Source of the DNA: Paenibacillus graminis
GTDB lineage: Bacteria; Bacillota; Bacilli; Paenibacillales; Paenibacillaceae
Length of the DNA: 64,000 nucleotides
Assembly: GCF_000758705.1 (NCBI RefSeq)
Contig: NZ_CP009287.1
Coordinates: 5,208,001-5,272,000 of the forward strand
Reading direction: 5' to 3'
Under the pieces are notes generated by a model, which was not told where the DNA came from, did not search any database, and saw only the letters and a program-made list of their open reading frames with translations. Position 1 is the stretch's first letter. Each line of letters starts with the position of its first letter. Positions 52,794 through 62,691 of this stretch are shown one piece after another. The position numbers were made by a program, and so were the translations under genes.

Positions 52794-54989
52794 ATGAGCA
52801 TTCATTTTGACGAGAAAAGCCGTGTATTCCATCTGCAGACCCCTGGTTCCAGTTACTGCATTCAGATTGTCCGTGACGGCTATCTGGGGCATTTATACTG
52901 GGGACGGCGAATCGCCTCCTATCGGGATTCTGTACCTTTTGATTTCATTGACCGTGGTTTTTCTCCGAATCCCGACCCTGCCGACCGAAAGTTCTCCTTA
53001 GACAACCTTCCGCAGGAGTATCCGGGCTACGGGAACGGTGATTTCGGCATACCCGCCTATCAGGTCGCCCAGTCTACCGGATCCGAAATCTGCGATTTCC
53101 GTTACCAGACTCATCGGATATTTGCCGGCAAGCCAAAGCTCCCAGGTCTTCCTGCCACTTACATCGAGGGGGAGCAGGAAGCGGATACGCTGGAGCTTGT
53201 GCTCGAAGATGCTCTGACCGGTCTTAGAGCTACCTTGATTTACACTGTCTTCAACAAATATGACGCTATGGCGCGATCGGTTCGCTTCGACCATACCGGC
53301 TCCGACAATCTGACCCTTCTCCGCGCATTTAGCGCCAGCATCGATTTCAGAGATGACGAGTATGATATGTTGACCTTCTACGGGGCGCATACCAATGAAC
53401 GAAATATCGCACGCAGACCCCTGATGCCAGGTATTCAGAGTGCGGAAAGCCGGCGGGGAGCCAGCAGTCCCCAGCAAAATCCGTTTCTAGCTCTGCTTCG
53501 TCCTGGCGCTGATGAAGACAATGGTGAGGTGTACGCGCTCAGCCTCGTTTACAGCGGGAATTTCATCGCCCAGGCGGAGGTTCAACAATATGGGACGACC
53601 CGGGTTTCGATAGGGATCAATCCGTTTGGCTTCTCCTGGAAGCTGACTCCCGGGGAAAGCTTTCAAACACCCGAGACCATTATGGTGTATTCGGCACAAG
53701 GCTTGGGCGGGATGTCCCGTATCTTTAATTCGCTGTATCGCACCCGGCTCAGTCGCGGCAAATTTCGTGACGCCGAACGCCCAATATTAATCAATAACTG
53801 GGAAGCCACCTATTTTGACTTCAATGCCGACAAGATCGAAGCGATTGCCCGTGAAGGGAAGGAACTTGGTATGGAGCTCTTTGTCCTAGACGATGGTTGG
53901 TTCGGCAAGCGGGATAATGATCTGAGTTCCTTAGGCGACTGGACCGTTGACCACCGCAAGCTTCCGGAGGGGCTGGACAATCTTGCCCGGCGTATAACCG
54001 GAATGGGCATGCAGTTCGGTCTGTGGTTCGAACCGGAGATGGTCTCACCGGACAGCGAACTCTACCGACGCCATCCCGACTGGTGTCTTCATGTGGCGGA
54101 TCGTCCCCGCACAGTGGGGCGGAATCAGCTTGTGCTCGATCTGTCGCGGCAGGATGTATGCGACTATATTGTTGGAGCACTGTCCGATATTCTGTCTTCC
54201 GCGCCTATTACCTATGTCAAATGGGATATGAACCGTCACCTGACCGAGATTGGCTCGGCCCTGCTCCCGCCAGAACGCCAGCGCGAAACGGGACACCGTT
54301 ATATCCTCGGCCTGTACAGTGTACTGGATCAGCTCACTTCCGCCTTCCCGGACGTACTATTCGAGAGCTGTTCGAGCGGAGGAGGGCGCTATGATCCTGG
54401 CATGCTCTATTACATGCCGCAAACGTGGGCTAGTGACAATACGGACGCGATCAGCCGACTAAAAATCCAGTACGGTAACAGCATGGTCTATCCAACCGTG
54501 TCTATGGGCGCTCATGTTTCAGGTGTGCCGAATCATCAAGTCAACCGGATTACTCCTCTTGACACAAGGGGACATGTCGCGATGTCGGGAAACTTTGGCT
54601 ACGAGCTGGATCTCACCACGATGTCGCCAGAGGAAAAGCTAACGGTCAAGTCTCAAGTTGCGCTATATAAAGACATTCGCCCCCTTATCCAATTCGGGGA
54701 ATTTTATCGGATTTCAAGTCCGTTCGAGGGAAATGATGCCGCCTGGTCCTTTGTTTCTGATGACAAAAGCGAAGCAATACTTGCTTTCTTTCGAGTGCTG
54801 AGCCAGCCGGGGGAAGGGGTTCCCATTCTGAAATGCAAAGGATTGAATCCGGATTACTTATATCGCCATCACGAAACCGGAAAAGTATATGGAGGTGACG
54901 AGCTGATGTTCGCCGGACTGACGCTTCCCAGAATTAATGGCGATTTCATCAGCCTATTCTGGCGGTTCAGCAAGACCGGCGCGCAATGA
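52794..54989 (+). CDS. rafA: GH36 alpha-galactosidase
   Basis: 731 residues, the length of Geobacillus AgaA/AgaB/AgaN. Asp478 in YVKWDMNRH is the nucleophile and Asp548 in WASDNTDAISRL the acid/base; both numbers agree with the characterised enzymes. CSSGGGRYDPGMLYY near 526 forms the substrate pocket. An N-terminal beta-supersandwich and C-terminal beta-sheet flank the barrel. Cytoplasmic, likely a tetramer. It removes terminal alpha-1,6-galactose from melibiose, raffinose and stachyose, giving sucrose for the phosphorylase at 39530. ATG at 52794 is used since AAGGAG lies 13 bases upstream; 23 codons of extra frame have no signal. The gene is GC-rich compared with its left neighbours. Confidence 0.94.
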   Translation: MSIHFDEKSRVFHLQTPGSSYCIQIVRDGYLGHLYWGRRIASYRDSVPFDFIDRGFSPNPDPADRKFSLDNLPQEYPGYGNGDFGIPAYQVAQSTGSEICDFRYQTHRIFAGKPKLPGLPATYIEGEQEADTLELVLEDALTGLRATLIYTVFNKYDAMARSVRFDHTGSDNLTLLRAFSASIDFRDDEYDMLTFYGAHTNERNIARRPLMPGIQSAESRRGASSPQQNPFLALLRPGADEDNGEVYALSLVYSGNFIAQAEVQQYGTTRVSIGINPFGFSWKLTPGESFQTPETIMVYSAQGLGGMSRIFNSLYRTRLSRGKFRDAERPILINNWEATYFDFNADKIEAIAREGKELGMELFVLDDGWFGKRDNDLSSLGDWTVDHRKLPEGLDNLARRITGMGMQFGLWFEPEMVSPDSELYRRHPDWCLHVADRPRTVGRNQLVLDLSRQDVCDYIVGALSDILSSAPITYVKWDMNRHLTEIGSALLPPERQRETGHRYILGLYSVLDQLTSAFPDVLFESCSSGGGRYDPGMLYYMPQTWASDNTDAISRLKIQYGNSMVYPTVSMGAHVSGVPNHQVNRITPLDTRGHVAMSGNFGYELDLTTMSPEEKLTVKSQVALYKDIRPLIQFGEFYRISSPFEGNDAAWSFVSDDKSEAILAFFRVLSQPGEGVPILKCKGLNPDYLYRHHETGKVYGGDELMFAGLTLPRINGDFISLFWRFSKTGAQ

Positions 54990-55026
54990 GCTGTGTTAAA
55001 GCCTAAAAATTAGGAAAACCACAGAA

Positions 55027-55062
55027 AGCGGGGCATGAAATCATAAGATTTCATGCCCCGCT
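55027..55062 (+). terminator. Hairpin after the alpha-galactosidase gene
   Basis: AGCGGGGCATGAAATC (55027-55042) pairs perfectly with GATTTCATGCCCCGCT (55047-55062) around ATAA. No T-run follows, but the stability and place (37 bases after the stop) suggest a terminator. Confidence 0.6.
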
Positions 55063-55227
55063 GGCTGCGTCCCAACGCCGTTTTGACGTGATTATCCAGG
55101 TTATATCATTATTTCAAATGAACGCGGAGCAACGGGACATCGCCTGTCACTCATGAAACGACGTGTCCGCGAATCTCAAAACGGCGTGTACACGAACAGA
55201 TCGACTTTTCACACAATTTCTCCAATT

Positions 55228-56079
55228 TCATTCACTGATATTTATATGGGCTCCACCGTCTACAAGTATACTTGCCCCATACATGAAATCTGCTATTCTT
55301 GTGCACAGCATGAAGATAACGCGTGCTACATCGTCTGGAGTTGTACTCATCGGCATTTTAATATACGCCATTTTAGCGCGAGTTTCTTTGTTATCCATGC
55401 CTTTATAATTTAGATAATTTGCACCAATGGTGTTCATTGCTCCAGGCAATACCATGTTTACATTGATACCATACTGCTTAACCTCACGGGCAAAGGATCT
55501 GGAAAAACCCATGGCACCGGCTTTTGCGGCGGCATAGTGATTGAGAATACCAAGCGGAGGTTCACAATTCACGGCAGCATCAGATCCAATGGGGACAATT
55601 TTACCTCCATTGCCAAGTTGCTTCATGACTTTTGCGGCACTGCGACAAGTATTGAACGTGCCTGTTAAAACTGTATCAATGGTGTATTTCCACTCTTCAT
55701 CTGTTAGCTCAAGGGAGGGGAAGTAACTCCAGTATGCTGCACTATTAACACATATATCAAGTCTGCCAAACTGTTCAACAGCAAAATTCATAACGGCATC
55801 CATTTCCTCTGAATTCCTGATATCGGCCTTTATGAATTTAATATTTTCCCTTCCTATGGTAGTGAAAGCTTCCAATGCAAAAGCACCACACTCCTCGTCG
55901 ATATCTGTCAATACGATTGCGGCACCTGCTTCTGAAAGACGGTTAGCCACCAGAAACCCCAGGCTACCTGCACCACCTGTTACAACAGCGACTTTGCCGG
56001 TCAGATCGAGTAAATCAGACATCGGGCCTGCCTCAGTTACATATTTCGAAGTCAAACTTAGAAATACATTATTTTCCAT
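55228..56079 (-). CDS. Short-chain dehydrogenase/reductase
   Basis: 283 residues of classical SDR type. VVTGGAGSLGFLVA is the cofactor loop, VLTDID with Asp suggests NAD preference, NSAAYWS replaces NNAG, and Ser in PIGSDAAV with YAAAK complete the active site. DFMYGASILVDGGAHI is the usual C-terminus. GGGAG lies 13 bases before the ATG; a second Met at residue 20 is also possible. It is divergent from the AraC gene at 56211, so a sugar- or polyol-dehydrogenase role under that regulator is likely but unproven. Confidence 0.87.
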   Translation of the reverse strand: MENNVFLSLTSKYVTEAGPMSDLLDLTGKVAVVTGGAGSLGFLVANRLSEAGAAIVLTDIDEECGAFALEAFTTIGRENIKFIKADIRNSEEMDAVMNFAVEQFGRLDICVNSAAYWSYFPSLELTDEEWKYTIDTVLTGTFNTCRSAAKVMKQLGNGGKIVPIGSDAAVNCEPPLGILNHYAAAKAGAMGFSRSFAREVKQYGINVNMVLPGAMNTIGANYLNYKGMDNKETRAKMAYIKMPMSTTPDDVARVIFMLCTRIADFMYGASILVDGGAHINISE

Positions 56080-56210
56080 TTGTACACTAACTCCCTTATT
56101 TTGATATTATCGGCTATGAAATAGCCCTAATGCCTTTTTAGTATGGCAGAGGTCTTTCAGGAAATATGGTATAATACATATAAAAATCATATAAAATCGA
56201 GGGATTTACA

Positions 56211-57473
56211 ATGTTCACAACGAATGATATTCCCGATTTGGCTTATCTGTGTAAACAGCTACATGAAAGTTTGCAGCTTCCGGTTTATTGCACGTCGAAT
56301 GCAGACTTTGAAGAGGAAATGATTTTAAACTCCAGCCTTTCCCCACATCCCTTCTTTTCAGATTCGGCTGAGCTTTTCCGTTCTGTGATAAGTCAGGGAA
56401 CAGATTGGCATGGTCCAATTCTCAGCGAAACCAATTTCATGGAGCAATTTATCGTTCTACCGTTAAAACATAACGGCCACGGACAATCCATCATTGTCAT
56501 CGGCCCGGCCATCCGGCAAAAGCTGAATGACGAGATTTGCGGCAATCTCTTAAACGATTACAGCTTATTTCACACAGAACGGACAAGCTGGAAGGAATAT
56601 TGGAACCGCCTTCCAGTCATGAACCGGCTACGAATGTTGCATATCGGCGTATTGGCCAACTGGATAATTCACCGGGAAGCATTGGATATTACGGATGTGC
56701 TTCAATCCAGCTTGCAATATGAACTTCCAGTTCGCCAGAAGGAGATAGTAGAGCTTGCTCTGGCGGACCGCCGCGAATTCCCCATCTTTTATGAGGAGAT
56801 TGGAAAGGCAAACCAAATGCTAGCTTTAATCCGCAGCGGGAATAAAAACGAGCTTATGAAGAAGTTAGCCGAAACCACTTACGAAGAAACCGAAGCACTC
56901 TCTAAGCGTAGCCATCTTCGCAGCGTAAAGAACCTAGCGATAAGCGGAGTCTCCATAAGCATGCTTGCGGCAATTGAAGGAGGTTTGTATGAGGAATTAG
57001 CCTTTACGCTCTGCAATATACATATTCAACATATAGAAGAACTTAACGAGGGCAAAACGGTAGAGGCCGCCGCCATCCAAGCGATGCTGGATTTCGCCGA
57101 CCGTGTCGCCCAATGCCGCAAGAACAGCGTCTCCAAACCGGTTTATGTTTGCAAGGAATACATTTACCGTCATCTGTTCGAAGAAATTAGTCTGCAACAG
57201 CTTTCGGAACTCTCTGGGCTTAACCCCGAATATCTGTCGCAGTTATTCAAGAAGGAAACTGGATTGACATTAATGAACTATATCCAATGGGAACGAATCG
57301 AAGAGGCAAAAAAGCTGCTCGCCCATTCCAATGCGCCGATTTTAACCATCGGAGCGCGGCTCACCTTTTATGATCAGTCGCATTTTATTAAAGTCTTCAA
57401 AAAACACACAGGAGTAACGCCTAAGCAGTACAGGAACGGGATTCGCGCGGGCAGTGTTCAATTCCCGTGGTAA
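56211..57473 (+). CDS. AraC-family regulator with long N-terminal domain (YSIRK-type architecture)
   Basis: 420 residues, longer than ordinary AraC proteins. The N-terminal 300 residues hold no cupin motif; LAYLCKQLHESLQLPVYCTSN and the helical middle part resemble the sensor of YSIRK-associated AraC regulators. The C-terminal domain has ISLQQLSELSGLNPEYLSQLFKK and HTGVTPKQYRNG. TATAAT at 56170-56175 and GAGGG before the ATG provide promoter and ribosome binding site. It is divergent from the SDR gene. No surface protein with a YSIRK signal occurs in the window, so its target is probably the SDR. Confidence 0.82.
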   Translation: MFTTNDIPDLAYLCKQLHESLQLPVYCTSNADFEEEMILNSSLSPHPFFSDSAELFRSVISQGTDWHGPILSETNFMEQFIVLPLKHNGHGQSIIVIGPAIRQKLNDEICGNLLNDYSLFHTERTSWKEYWNRLPVMNRLRMLHIGVLANWIIHREALDITDVLQSSLQYELPVRQKEIVELALADRREFPIFYEEIGKANQMLALIRSGNKNELMKKLAETTYEETEALSKRSHLRSVKNLAISGVSISMLAAIEGGLYEELAFTLCNIHIQHIEELNEGKTVEAAAIQAMLDFADRVAQCRKNSVSKPVYVCKEYIYRHLFEEISLQQLSELSGLNPEYLSQLFKKETGLTLMNYIQWERIEEAKKLLAHSNAPILTIGARLTFYDQSHFIKVFKKHTGVTPKQYRNGIRAGSVQFPW

Positions 57474-57556
57474 CAACTCGCCAAATTATGTAAGTCTGAA
57501 GCCCTATTATTATCGAACCATTATTTTTCTCTCGATCTTCAACTTCTCCCTGATAA

Positions 57557-57590
57557 TCACAACACATCCTTGCAGCCGGATGTGTTGTGA
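57557..57590 (+). terminator. Hairpin downstream of the AraC gene
   Basis: CACAACACATCC (57558-57569) pairs with GGATGTGTTGTG (57578-57589), extended by one T-A pair, around an 8-base loop. It lies 84 bases after the regulator stop. There is no clear T-run. Confidence 0.45.
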
Positions 57591-57754
57591 AGTTGCAACA
57601 ATGAATAGGTCTGTCTCTCCGGCTCCACGACTTGATTCCTCCATAGAAAACCTTCAGGAGAATGATAAAACATTGTTAAAATCTTCCTTCGTAATCAGAG
57701 TCGACTCTACTCTCATTTTATAAAATGCTTTTCTAACTATTCCCCATGAAAAAA

Positions 57755-57786
57755 GCGGCGTGTCCGGGTTGATGCCGGACTGCCGC
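57755..57786 (+). terminator. GC-rich hairpin
   Basis: GCGGC pairs with GCCGC and GTCCGG with CCGGAC, separated by a small internal loop, followed by TGTATTTTG. It is preceded by a run of A, so it could terminate in either direction. Confidence 0.5.
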
Positions 57787-58251
57787 TGTATTTTGTGCTT
57801 AATGGACTACTACACGAACACTCCTCAGGTTTTGAACTTTCGCAAAAGACGAGGCCTTATCACCTTAACGGTCGAAGGTCGCTTGCAACGCCGGGAAATA
57901 GGTACCGGGCGTTTTGTAAGTGAATGTTACGATATTACTATCTGACCGGATCTTCCGTAGGGCGATACAGCGAAATCGCGATTACAAGAAAATTCCAATC
58001 GACGCCCACAATATTGCTATTTTTGGATAAACTGGACTTCGCAGTAAAAATAACGGTCTGGCCGGTAACAACACCAATTCGGTCGAATCAGTCCACTGTC
58101 ATTTTGACAACAGGCTGAATTACTGTATATATGAAGTTTTAAAATTTGACTTGCACCAGTCAATGTATGAGATCTCTTGAAATAAGTATATTAAGAGGGA
58201 CGAATACGTGTATGGTACTCAATTCGGGTTTTGAACTTCCCTTTGTGAATT

Positions 58252-59562
58252 TTACTTCGTCTCCTCAGTACGCCGGTTGTCCCCGAACCAAAAGCTCTCC
58301 AGATTAAACAATCTTCCATTTGGGCGGCCTTTAAAGATCAGAAAAACCGCATGAATGCCTGAAGTAGGTTTAATCATGCATGATACATTCTCCCAGACAT
58401 GCCAGCCTCCAGTACAGCCGATCTTGCAAGAACCGATCCACGTACCCTCTGGAGAATCGAGCACAATTTCAATTTCACCTCCATAGACGGCGCTGGCCAC
58501 CAATGCTTCGAATGAGGTTTTACCGAGGCCGAAATCGATATATTTGTATGCCGCCCAATTTTCGTTCTCAATGAAAGCCAGATGCTCGCGATAGCGTTCT
58601 TCTCCCGCTTCAAGACCTTTGTCAACAGGCTCCGTGCGAACCTTACCCGACAGCAGACACGCACGCCAGGCTTCCACTCGACTTCCCGCGTCGAGCGGTG
58701 CCGACACACCTTGAGTGGTCATCTCGACCTCATTAATGCTGCCGTTATCACTGAAGAAGATCGGCTCTATACAAACGCGGCGGTTGTAACGGCTAGCTTG
58801 AGAGGATCGATGATAGAAGACGTACCAATTCCCGTTGAATTCCGCAATCGACCCATGGTTATTCCACGTTTCTGAATCACATCCATCGTTATCGATAATA
58901 ATGCCTCTCTTCTTGAACGGACCGAGCGGGGTCATACTGGTCGCATATCCGATGCATGTTGCTCTCCCTCGACTAATATCGGTATAGACTAAATAATAAA
59001 TCTCGTTCCGCTTGCGTAGGGAGGCTCCTTCGTGAAAGCCATGCTCTTCTTCGTTGATCAGGCTTGTATTCAAGGTGGCAGGATCGATTGATTTCATATC
59101 AGGCTTCAGCCTTGCGCCGCGGCATTTGAATTGTCCCCAATAGATATATGCTTGCCCATCATCATCGACAAAAACGGCCGGGTCGATTGCATCCCCGTGC
59201 GGTCCGTCTACGGGCACCGCATCTCTGAAAGGCCCGTATGGTGTATCGCTGACGGCAACCCCTTCACTATTATCCGCAGAGCAGAAATACAAATAGTAGC
59301 GTCCGTCTTTATAGATGCAATCTGGCGCGTAGAGCGGGAGCGGGGTAATCCCTGTGTGCCATGGCACGTCTTCCGATGTGAAACTGACACCATCCTTCTG
59401 CCAGTTCACCAAATCTGCCGAAGAAAATACACTGTATTCGTTGCTGCACCAGAATGTATCACCACTGAGGTCATAGGAACCGTAGATATACATTCTCCCA
59501 TCTTTCCATTGTCGAGCCTCTGCATCCGGAACAAAATACTGCACAGGTAATATTGGATTCAA
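58252..59562 (-). CDS. GH43 glycosidase with C-terminal CBM6-like domain
   Basis: 436 residues, no signal peptide. The five-bladed propeller starts VQYFVPDAEARQWKDGRMYIYGSYD (the base Asp lies in PDAEA), with DAIDPAVFVDDDG as the second acidic position and GFHEGASLRKRNE as the acid Glu. The last 130 residues (IDFGLGKTSFEALVASAV, WENVSCMI) form a CBM6-type beta-sandwich that binds xylan or arabinan chains. Probable alpha-L-arabinofuranosidase or beta-xylosidase. The start is TTG with AAAGGAGG 7 bases upstream. It stands in a row of leftward hydrolase genes but has its own upstream space. Confidence 0.88.
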   Translation of the reverse strand: MNPILPVQYFVPDAEARQWKDGRMYIYGSYDLSGDTFWCSNEYSVFSSADLVNWQKDGVSFTSEDVPWHTGITPLPLYAPDCIYKDGRYYLYFCSADNSEGVAVSDTPYGPFRDAVPVDGPHGDAIDPAVFVDDDGQAYIYWGQFKCRGARLKPDMKSIDPATLNTSLINEEEHGFHEGASLRKRNEIYYLVYTDISRGRATCIGYATSMTPLGPFKKRGIIIDNDGCDSETWNNHGSIAEFNGNWYVFYHRSSQASRYNRRVCIEPIFFSDNGSINEVEMTTQGVSAPLDAGSRVEAWRACLLSGKVRTEPVDKGLEAGEERYREHLAFIENENWAAYKYIDFGLGKTSFEALVASAVYGGEIEIVLDSPEGTWIGSCKIGCTGGWHVWENVSCMIKPTSGIHAVFLIFKGRPNGRLFNLESFWFGDNRRTEETK

Positions 59563-59645
59563 GGAACAACCTCCTTTTAATTGTATGAATTTGAACGAAT
59601 ATAAAGCTCTTCCGCCATCGTCAAATGACGTTAAGAATGAAAAAT

Positions 59646-60075
59646 TTAAATTTGCTCATCAAGTGACTCCTTCAGTTCCTTCTTAAAGCGAATCATCGCC
59701 GGGTGATCTGAATAATTCAATAAAAACGCATAGCTCGTTCCGTTTGAAGAACACATCCTCAATTCCACTTCGGCCGGCGCATCTAACCAGTCGGCAGCGG
59801 GAGACACAAGTCCCAGTTCTCCAATGAGCGCATCGTTCGCTGAAGGCGACGCCGAAATATCATACTTGGCCCTTCCCTATTGCGCGTCTCGTTAGCGCCG
59901 GAACCGGACGCATGTAACAATGGCTGTGCGGATTCTTGTATCCGGTACGCGCACCGTACAATAACATGCCGCCCTGTGCAACGTATTGCGTTAAGGGGGA
60001 GTGCCAAGGATAACCTTAAGTCCATACTCATAAGACGCCCAGCTCAAATTCTCGAACCTAATCGATTTCCTTCAT
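59646..60075 (-). pseudogene. GH42 beta-galactosidase remnant with internal deletion
   Basis: Minus-strand pieces match GH42 in order. An N-terminal stub begins MKEI behind AGGAGG at about 60075, then YEYGLKVILGTPP (barrel strand). The sequence jumps directly to VAQGGMLLYGARTGYKNPHS and PALTRRAIGKGQV (trimerisation domain). A further break leads to DALIGELGLVSPAADWLDAP and TSYAFLLNYSDHPAMI, ending at a TAA at 59646. About 500 residues, including both catalytic Glu, have been lost, and several frameshifts are present. It is a third GH42 in this window, now dead. Confidence 0.75.
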
Positions 60076-60235
60076 TGTGTTTCTGGCCTCCTATTTTCCA
60101 GGTTTCTATGCTTTGTCTCATTAATTACTAGCTAACGGACACTCTTTTGGCAGCACAAGTTTCAATTACAGTAACGTTCCTTGTTATACGTTTTCTTATT
60201 TCTAGCTGCCTCACCAGTACCTACTTTAGTGATTT

Positions 60236-62650
60236 TTATAGCGATGTATCACAATTTACGGACTCATTAAATGAACCGCCATTTGGATAATTAACATCGA
60301 TCACACCATTCCATCGAACCGTAAGCGCAATTCCATCAGGCACATTACCGGCTATGTAAAAAGCCTTATCGGTCTTTTTCCAATTCACTGATATAATTCC
60401 TGCTGGAGTAGAAATCTCTCCCTTCATTTCCGGAAGATTCAGCGTATGCGGCTCAATCAGGACCTCGCACCATCCTGGTTTAAGACTTTTCACGCCAAGG
60501 ATGCAGTGAGTAAGTTCATACAGGGGCAGCGCGCTCCACGCATGGCAATCACTCCGAGACTCCGTAGGTGTCTCCGGAAGAGTTGTAAGATTAAGCGGCA
60601 GCAGTTCAATCCATTGGTTCATAAGTTCAACTGTTCGTTCATACATTCCAGCCTTTTCAAGAGCACGGAACAGGAAAAATGCCATTGAGAAAGAGCACTT
60701 CAACACTTCTGGTTTATCAAGCGCATTGTTCATCACGCGCTTCGCCTTCTCGCCTGTGGAAAGTCCGGTAAGTACTGCCCATAGCTGGGCATGCTGGCTG
60801 TATTGTTCGAATGCCGGACCTTCGCAGTACATTCCCTGTTGTTCAGACCAACAAAGCCGCTCAATGGATTGAAGAATTCCGCGCGCGCGCAGCTCGTACT
60901 CTTCTCCGACCTGACTGCGTCCGGTCACAATACTTAGTTGTGCTGCAACCTGTAAGGCACTTACATAAACCAAATTATGGACCGTGGATGGTCCTTCTTT
61001 AGAAGCTGCAGGCTCACCAGCTTCCCATTCTGTGACCCAATCGATATATTCCCAGTAACCAATGCGTTCCACCAAGCCTGTATTGCCTACCTTGCGTTCA
61101 AACCAGTCAAGGATGGCATCAACTGTAGGGCGGTAGCGTTTAACAAGCTCTGTATCCCCCGTCTGCTGATAATAATCATGAAGCATGAAAATATAATGTA
61201 AAGAAAACGAAGGAATGATCTGAACCATCGTGCTCGGGAAACGGTTCTGTGTAATTCCTTCCGGTAAAAGAGAACAGTGAAAGTCCTCTAATGCTTTTCG
61301 GGCAAGACCAATGTCGCCTCCGACGCTATATGTAAATAGTGCCTGGAGCCTCGTATCCATAATAAACTGCATTTGTTCATAATAAGGGCAGTCTTCGTAG
61401 GTCTCATGCATACAGAACTGCAAGGTTCTCAAACTGACATTGTAAAGAGGTTCAACCCAGTCTGCAGGTGATGCAACAGAAGATTTAGCCTGCAACGGGT
61501 AGGCACTTTCCAAATATCGGGGGCGCCGAAGAAGTATTGGCGACTCCCCCGTCTGCACTTCAATCCGAATAAAACGGAAGGTTCTAAGCCAGAATGGCTC
61601 GTAAAGTTCAGCTTGGCCGGACGGATAATAAATATCTTCAAATCCCATAATGACGCCGTTATAAGCATCGTCCCGGACGGTACTGTTCTTCACGTTACCC
61701 GGTTCAAAATAACGCTCTGCATAGCGGAAAGTAACCTTGGCTCCTTTTCCTTGATCAATGTAATAAAGGGGGTACCCGGTAACCAGCTCTCCGGCATCCA
61801 GTTCTATAACCAGATTGCTGTGAGGCGGAAGATTGACCTCATAGTTGGCATCAACAGAGCTATAAAAGCTAAACGAATCAAGATCATTCTGACGGATAGG
61901 CATCTCACGGACAAACTCCCGCTGTCTCTCATACAACAACGGAATTGGACGTGAAACAAGAGGAAGGGTCGGTACGATAAAATGTGGATACGGATCGCCA
62001 ATACTCAGACAAGGGTCGCTCTTTTCCGCCTGGTACCACCCCCCCTCCGGCTCAGCCTCCTCTTTCCATCTGCGTGGTAGTAGTGCTCCCTTAACACGTT
62101 CGGCAATGGCTCCCATATAAATGGTATATTGATTGTCTGAATGAACAGTAATAGCATCATCCACAGCTGCTTGCCAATCGGCAAAGCCGGTTGTCAAATC
62201 TGCCAGCACTTCACCTTGAGCGTTTATACAAACTCCTCTTACCGCCAGTCTTGGACCGATCGGTAAAGACGAAATAGAGTATATAGGCTGATTGGCCTTC
62301 AGTGGGTCATTAACTAGATACGTATTTAATGACCATACTTGAACAGCGAAGATATTAAGTCCGGGCCGAAGGTAGGAACTTACATCCAGTGTCTCGTAAT
62401 AATGTCGCCAGCGGTCCCCTTTGCAAGGACCCGATACGACTGGTTCACCGTTAACCCAAAGTCGATAGCGACTGTTGGCACTAATTGAAAGTTCGAGTGA
62501 ACCAGGGGTGTCAAGATGAACGGTGTAACGGTAATAAACAAAGCGATTTTCTTTTACATCCGGATCAAGTCCTTTTTTTTCATAGGCATTCCAGGGAGGT
62601 TTAATCCAATATGCTCCACTGAGCTTGCTGGATGTCTCTGTCATGAACAT
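60236..62650 (-). CDS. GH78-like alpha-L-rhamnosidase
   Basis: 804 residues without signal peptide. N-terminal beta-sandwich domains (about 1-385, with RYRLWVNGEPVVSGPCKGD as in the rhamnosidase N domain) precede an (alpha/alpha)6 barrel. Asp420, Glu425 and Asp432 in YEDCPYYEQMQFIMDTR correspond to the DCPxRxExxGW-type acidic cluster of GH78, though the usual Arg and GW are replaced. ESRSDCHAWSAL near 690 is the second signature. It probably removes terminal rhamnose or a related sugar from oligosaccharides. TAGGAGG lies 6 bases before the ATG. It follows the GH43 at 62692 by about 40 bases and is likely co-transcribed with it. Confidence 0.82.
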   Translation of the reverse strand: MFMTETSSKLSGAYWIKPPWNAYEKKGLDPDVKENRFVYYRYTVHLDTPGSLELSISANSRYRLWVNGEPVVSGPCKGDRWRHYYETLDVSSYLRPGLNIFAVQVWSLNTYLVNDPLKANQPIYSISSLPIGPRLAVRGVCINAQGEVLADLTTGFADWQAAVDDAITVHSDNQYTIYMGAIAERVKGALLPRRWKEEAEPEGGWYQAEKSDPCLSIGDPYPHFIVPTLPLVSRPIPLLYERQREFVREMPIRQNDLDSFSFYSSVDANYEVNLPPHSNLVIELDAGELVTGYPLYYIDQGKGAKVTFRYAERYFEPGNVKNSTVRDDAYNGVIMGFEDIYYPSGQAELYEPFWLRTFRFIRIEVQTGESPILLRRPRYLESAYPLQAKSSVASPADWVEPLYNVSLRTLQFCMHETYEDCPYYEQMQFIMDTRLQALFTYSVGGDIGLARKALEDFHCSLLPEGITQNRFPSTMVQIIPSFSLHYIFMLHDYYQQTGDTELVKRYRPTVDAILDWFERKVGNTGLVERIGYWEYIDWVTEWEAGEPAASKEGPSTVHNLVYVSALQVAAQLSIVTGRSQVGEEYELRARGILQSIERLCWSEQQGMYCEGPAFEQYSQHAQLWAVLTGLSTGEKAKRVMNNALDKPEVLKCSFSMAFFLFRALEKAGMYERTVELMNQWIELLPLNLTTLPETPTESRSDCHAWSALPLYELTHCILGVKSLKPGWCEVLIEPHTLNLPEMKGEISTPAGIISVNWKKTDKAFYIAGNVPDGIALTVRWNGVIDVNYPNGGSFNESVNCDTSL

Positions 62651-62691
62651 TTCGCCTCCTATTTCTATTTTAAATTATTGAACTATCAAGA

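Larger units (their letters stand above)
57474..58251. other. Gene-free stretch with two hairpins
   Basis: About 780 bases without a recognisable gene. Two stable hairpins stand at 57557-57590 and 57755-57786. Short plus-strand frames at 57760-58118 show no known domain; they run through the second hairpin and are probably not genes, though they could be the worn remains of one. Confidence 0.45.

Noticed and set aside
52794..54989. Long frames on the opposite strand and in other frames of the GH36 gene (for example 52998-53477)
   Set aside because: Shadows of a GC-richer coding region; none shows a domain or start signal.
57760..58118. Two short plus-strand frames between the AraC and GH43 genes
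   Set aside because: They overlap a stable hairpin, have no domain similarity that I can see and no good start signal.
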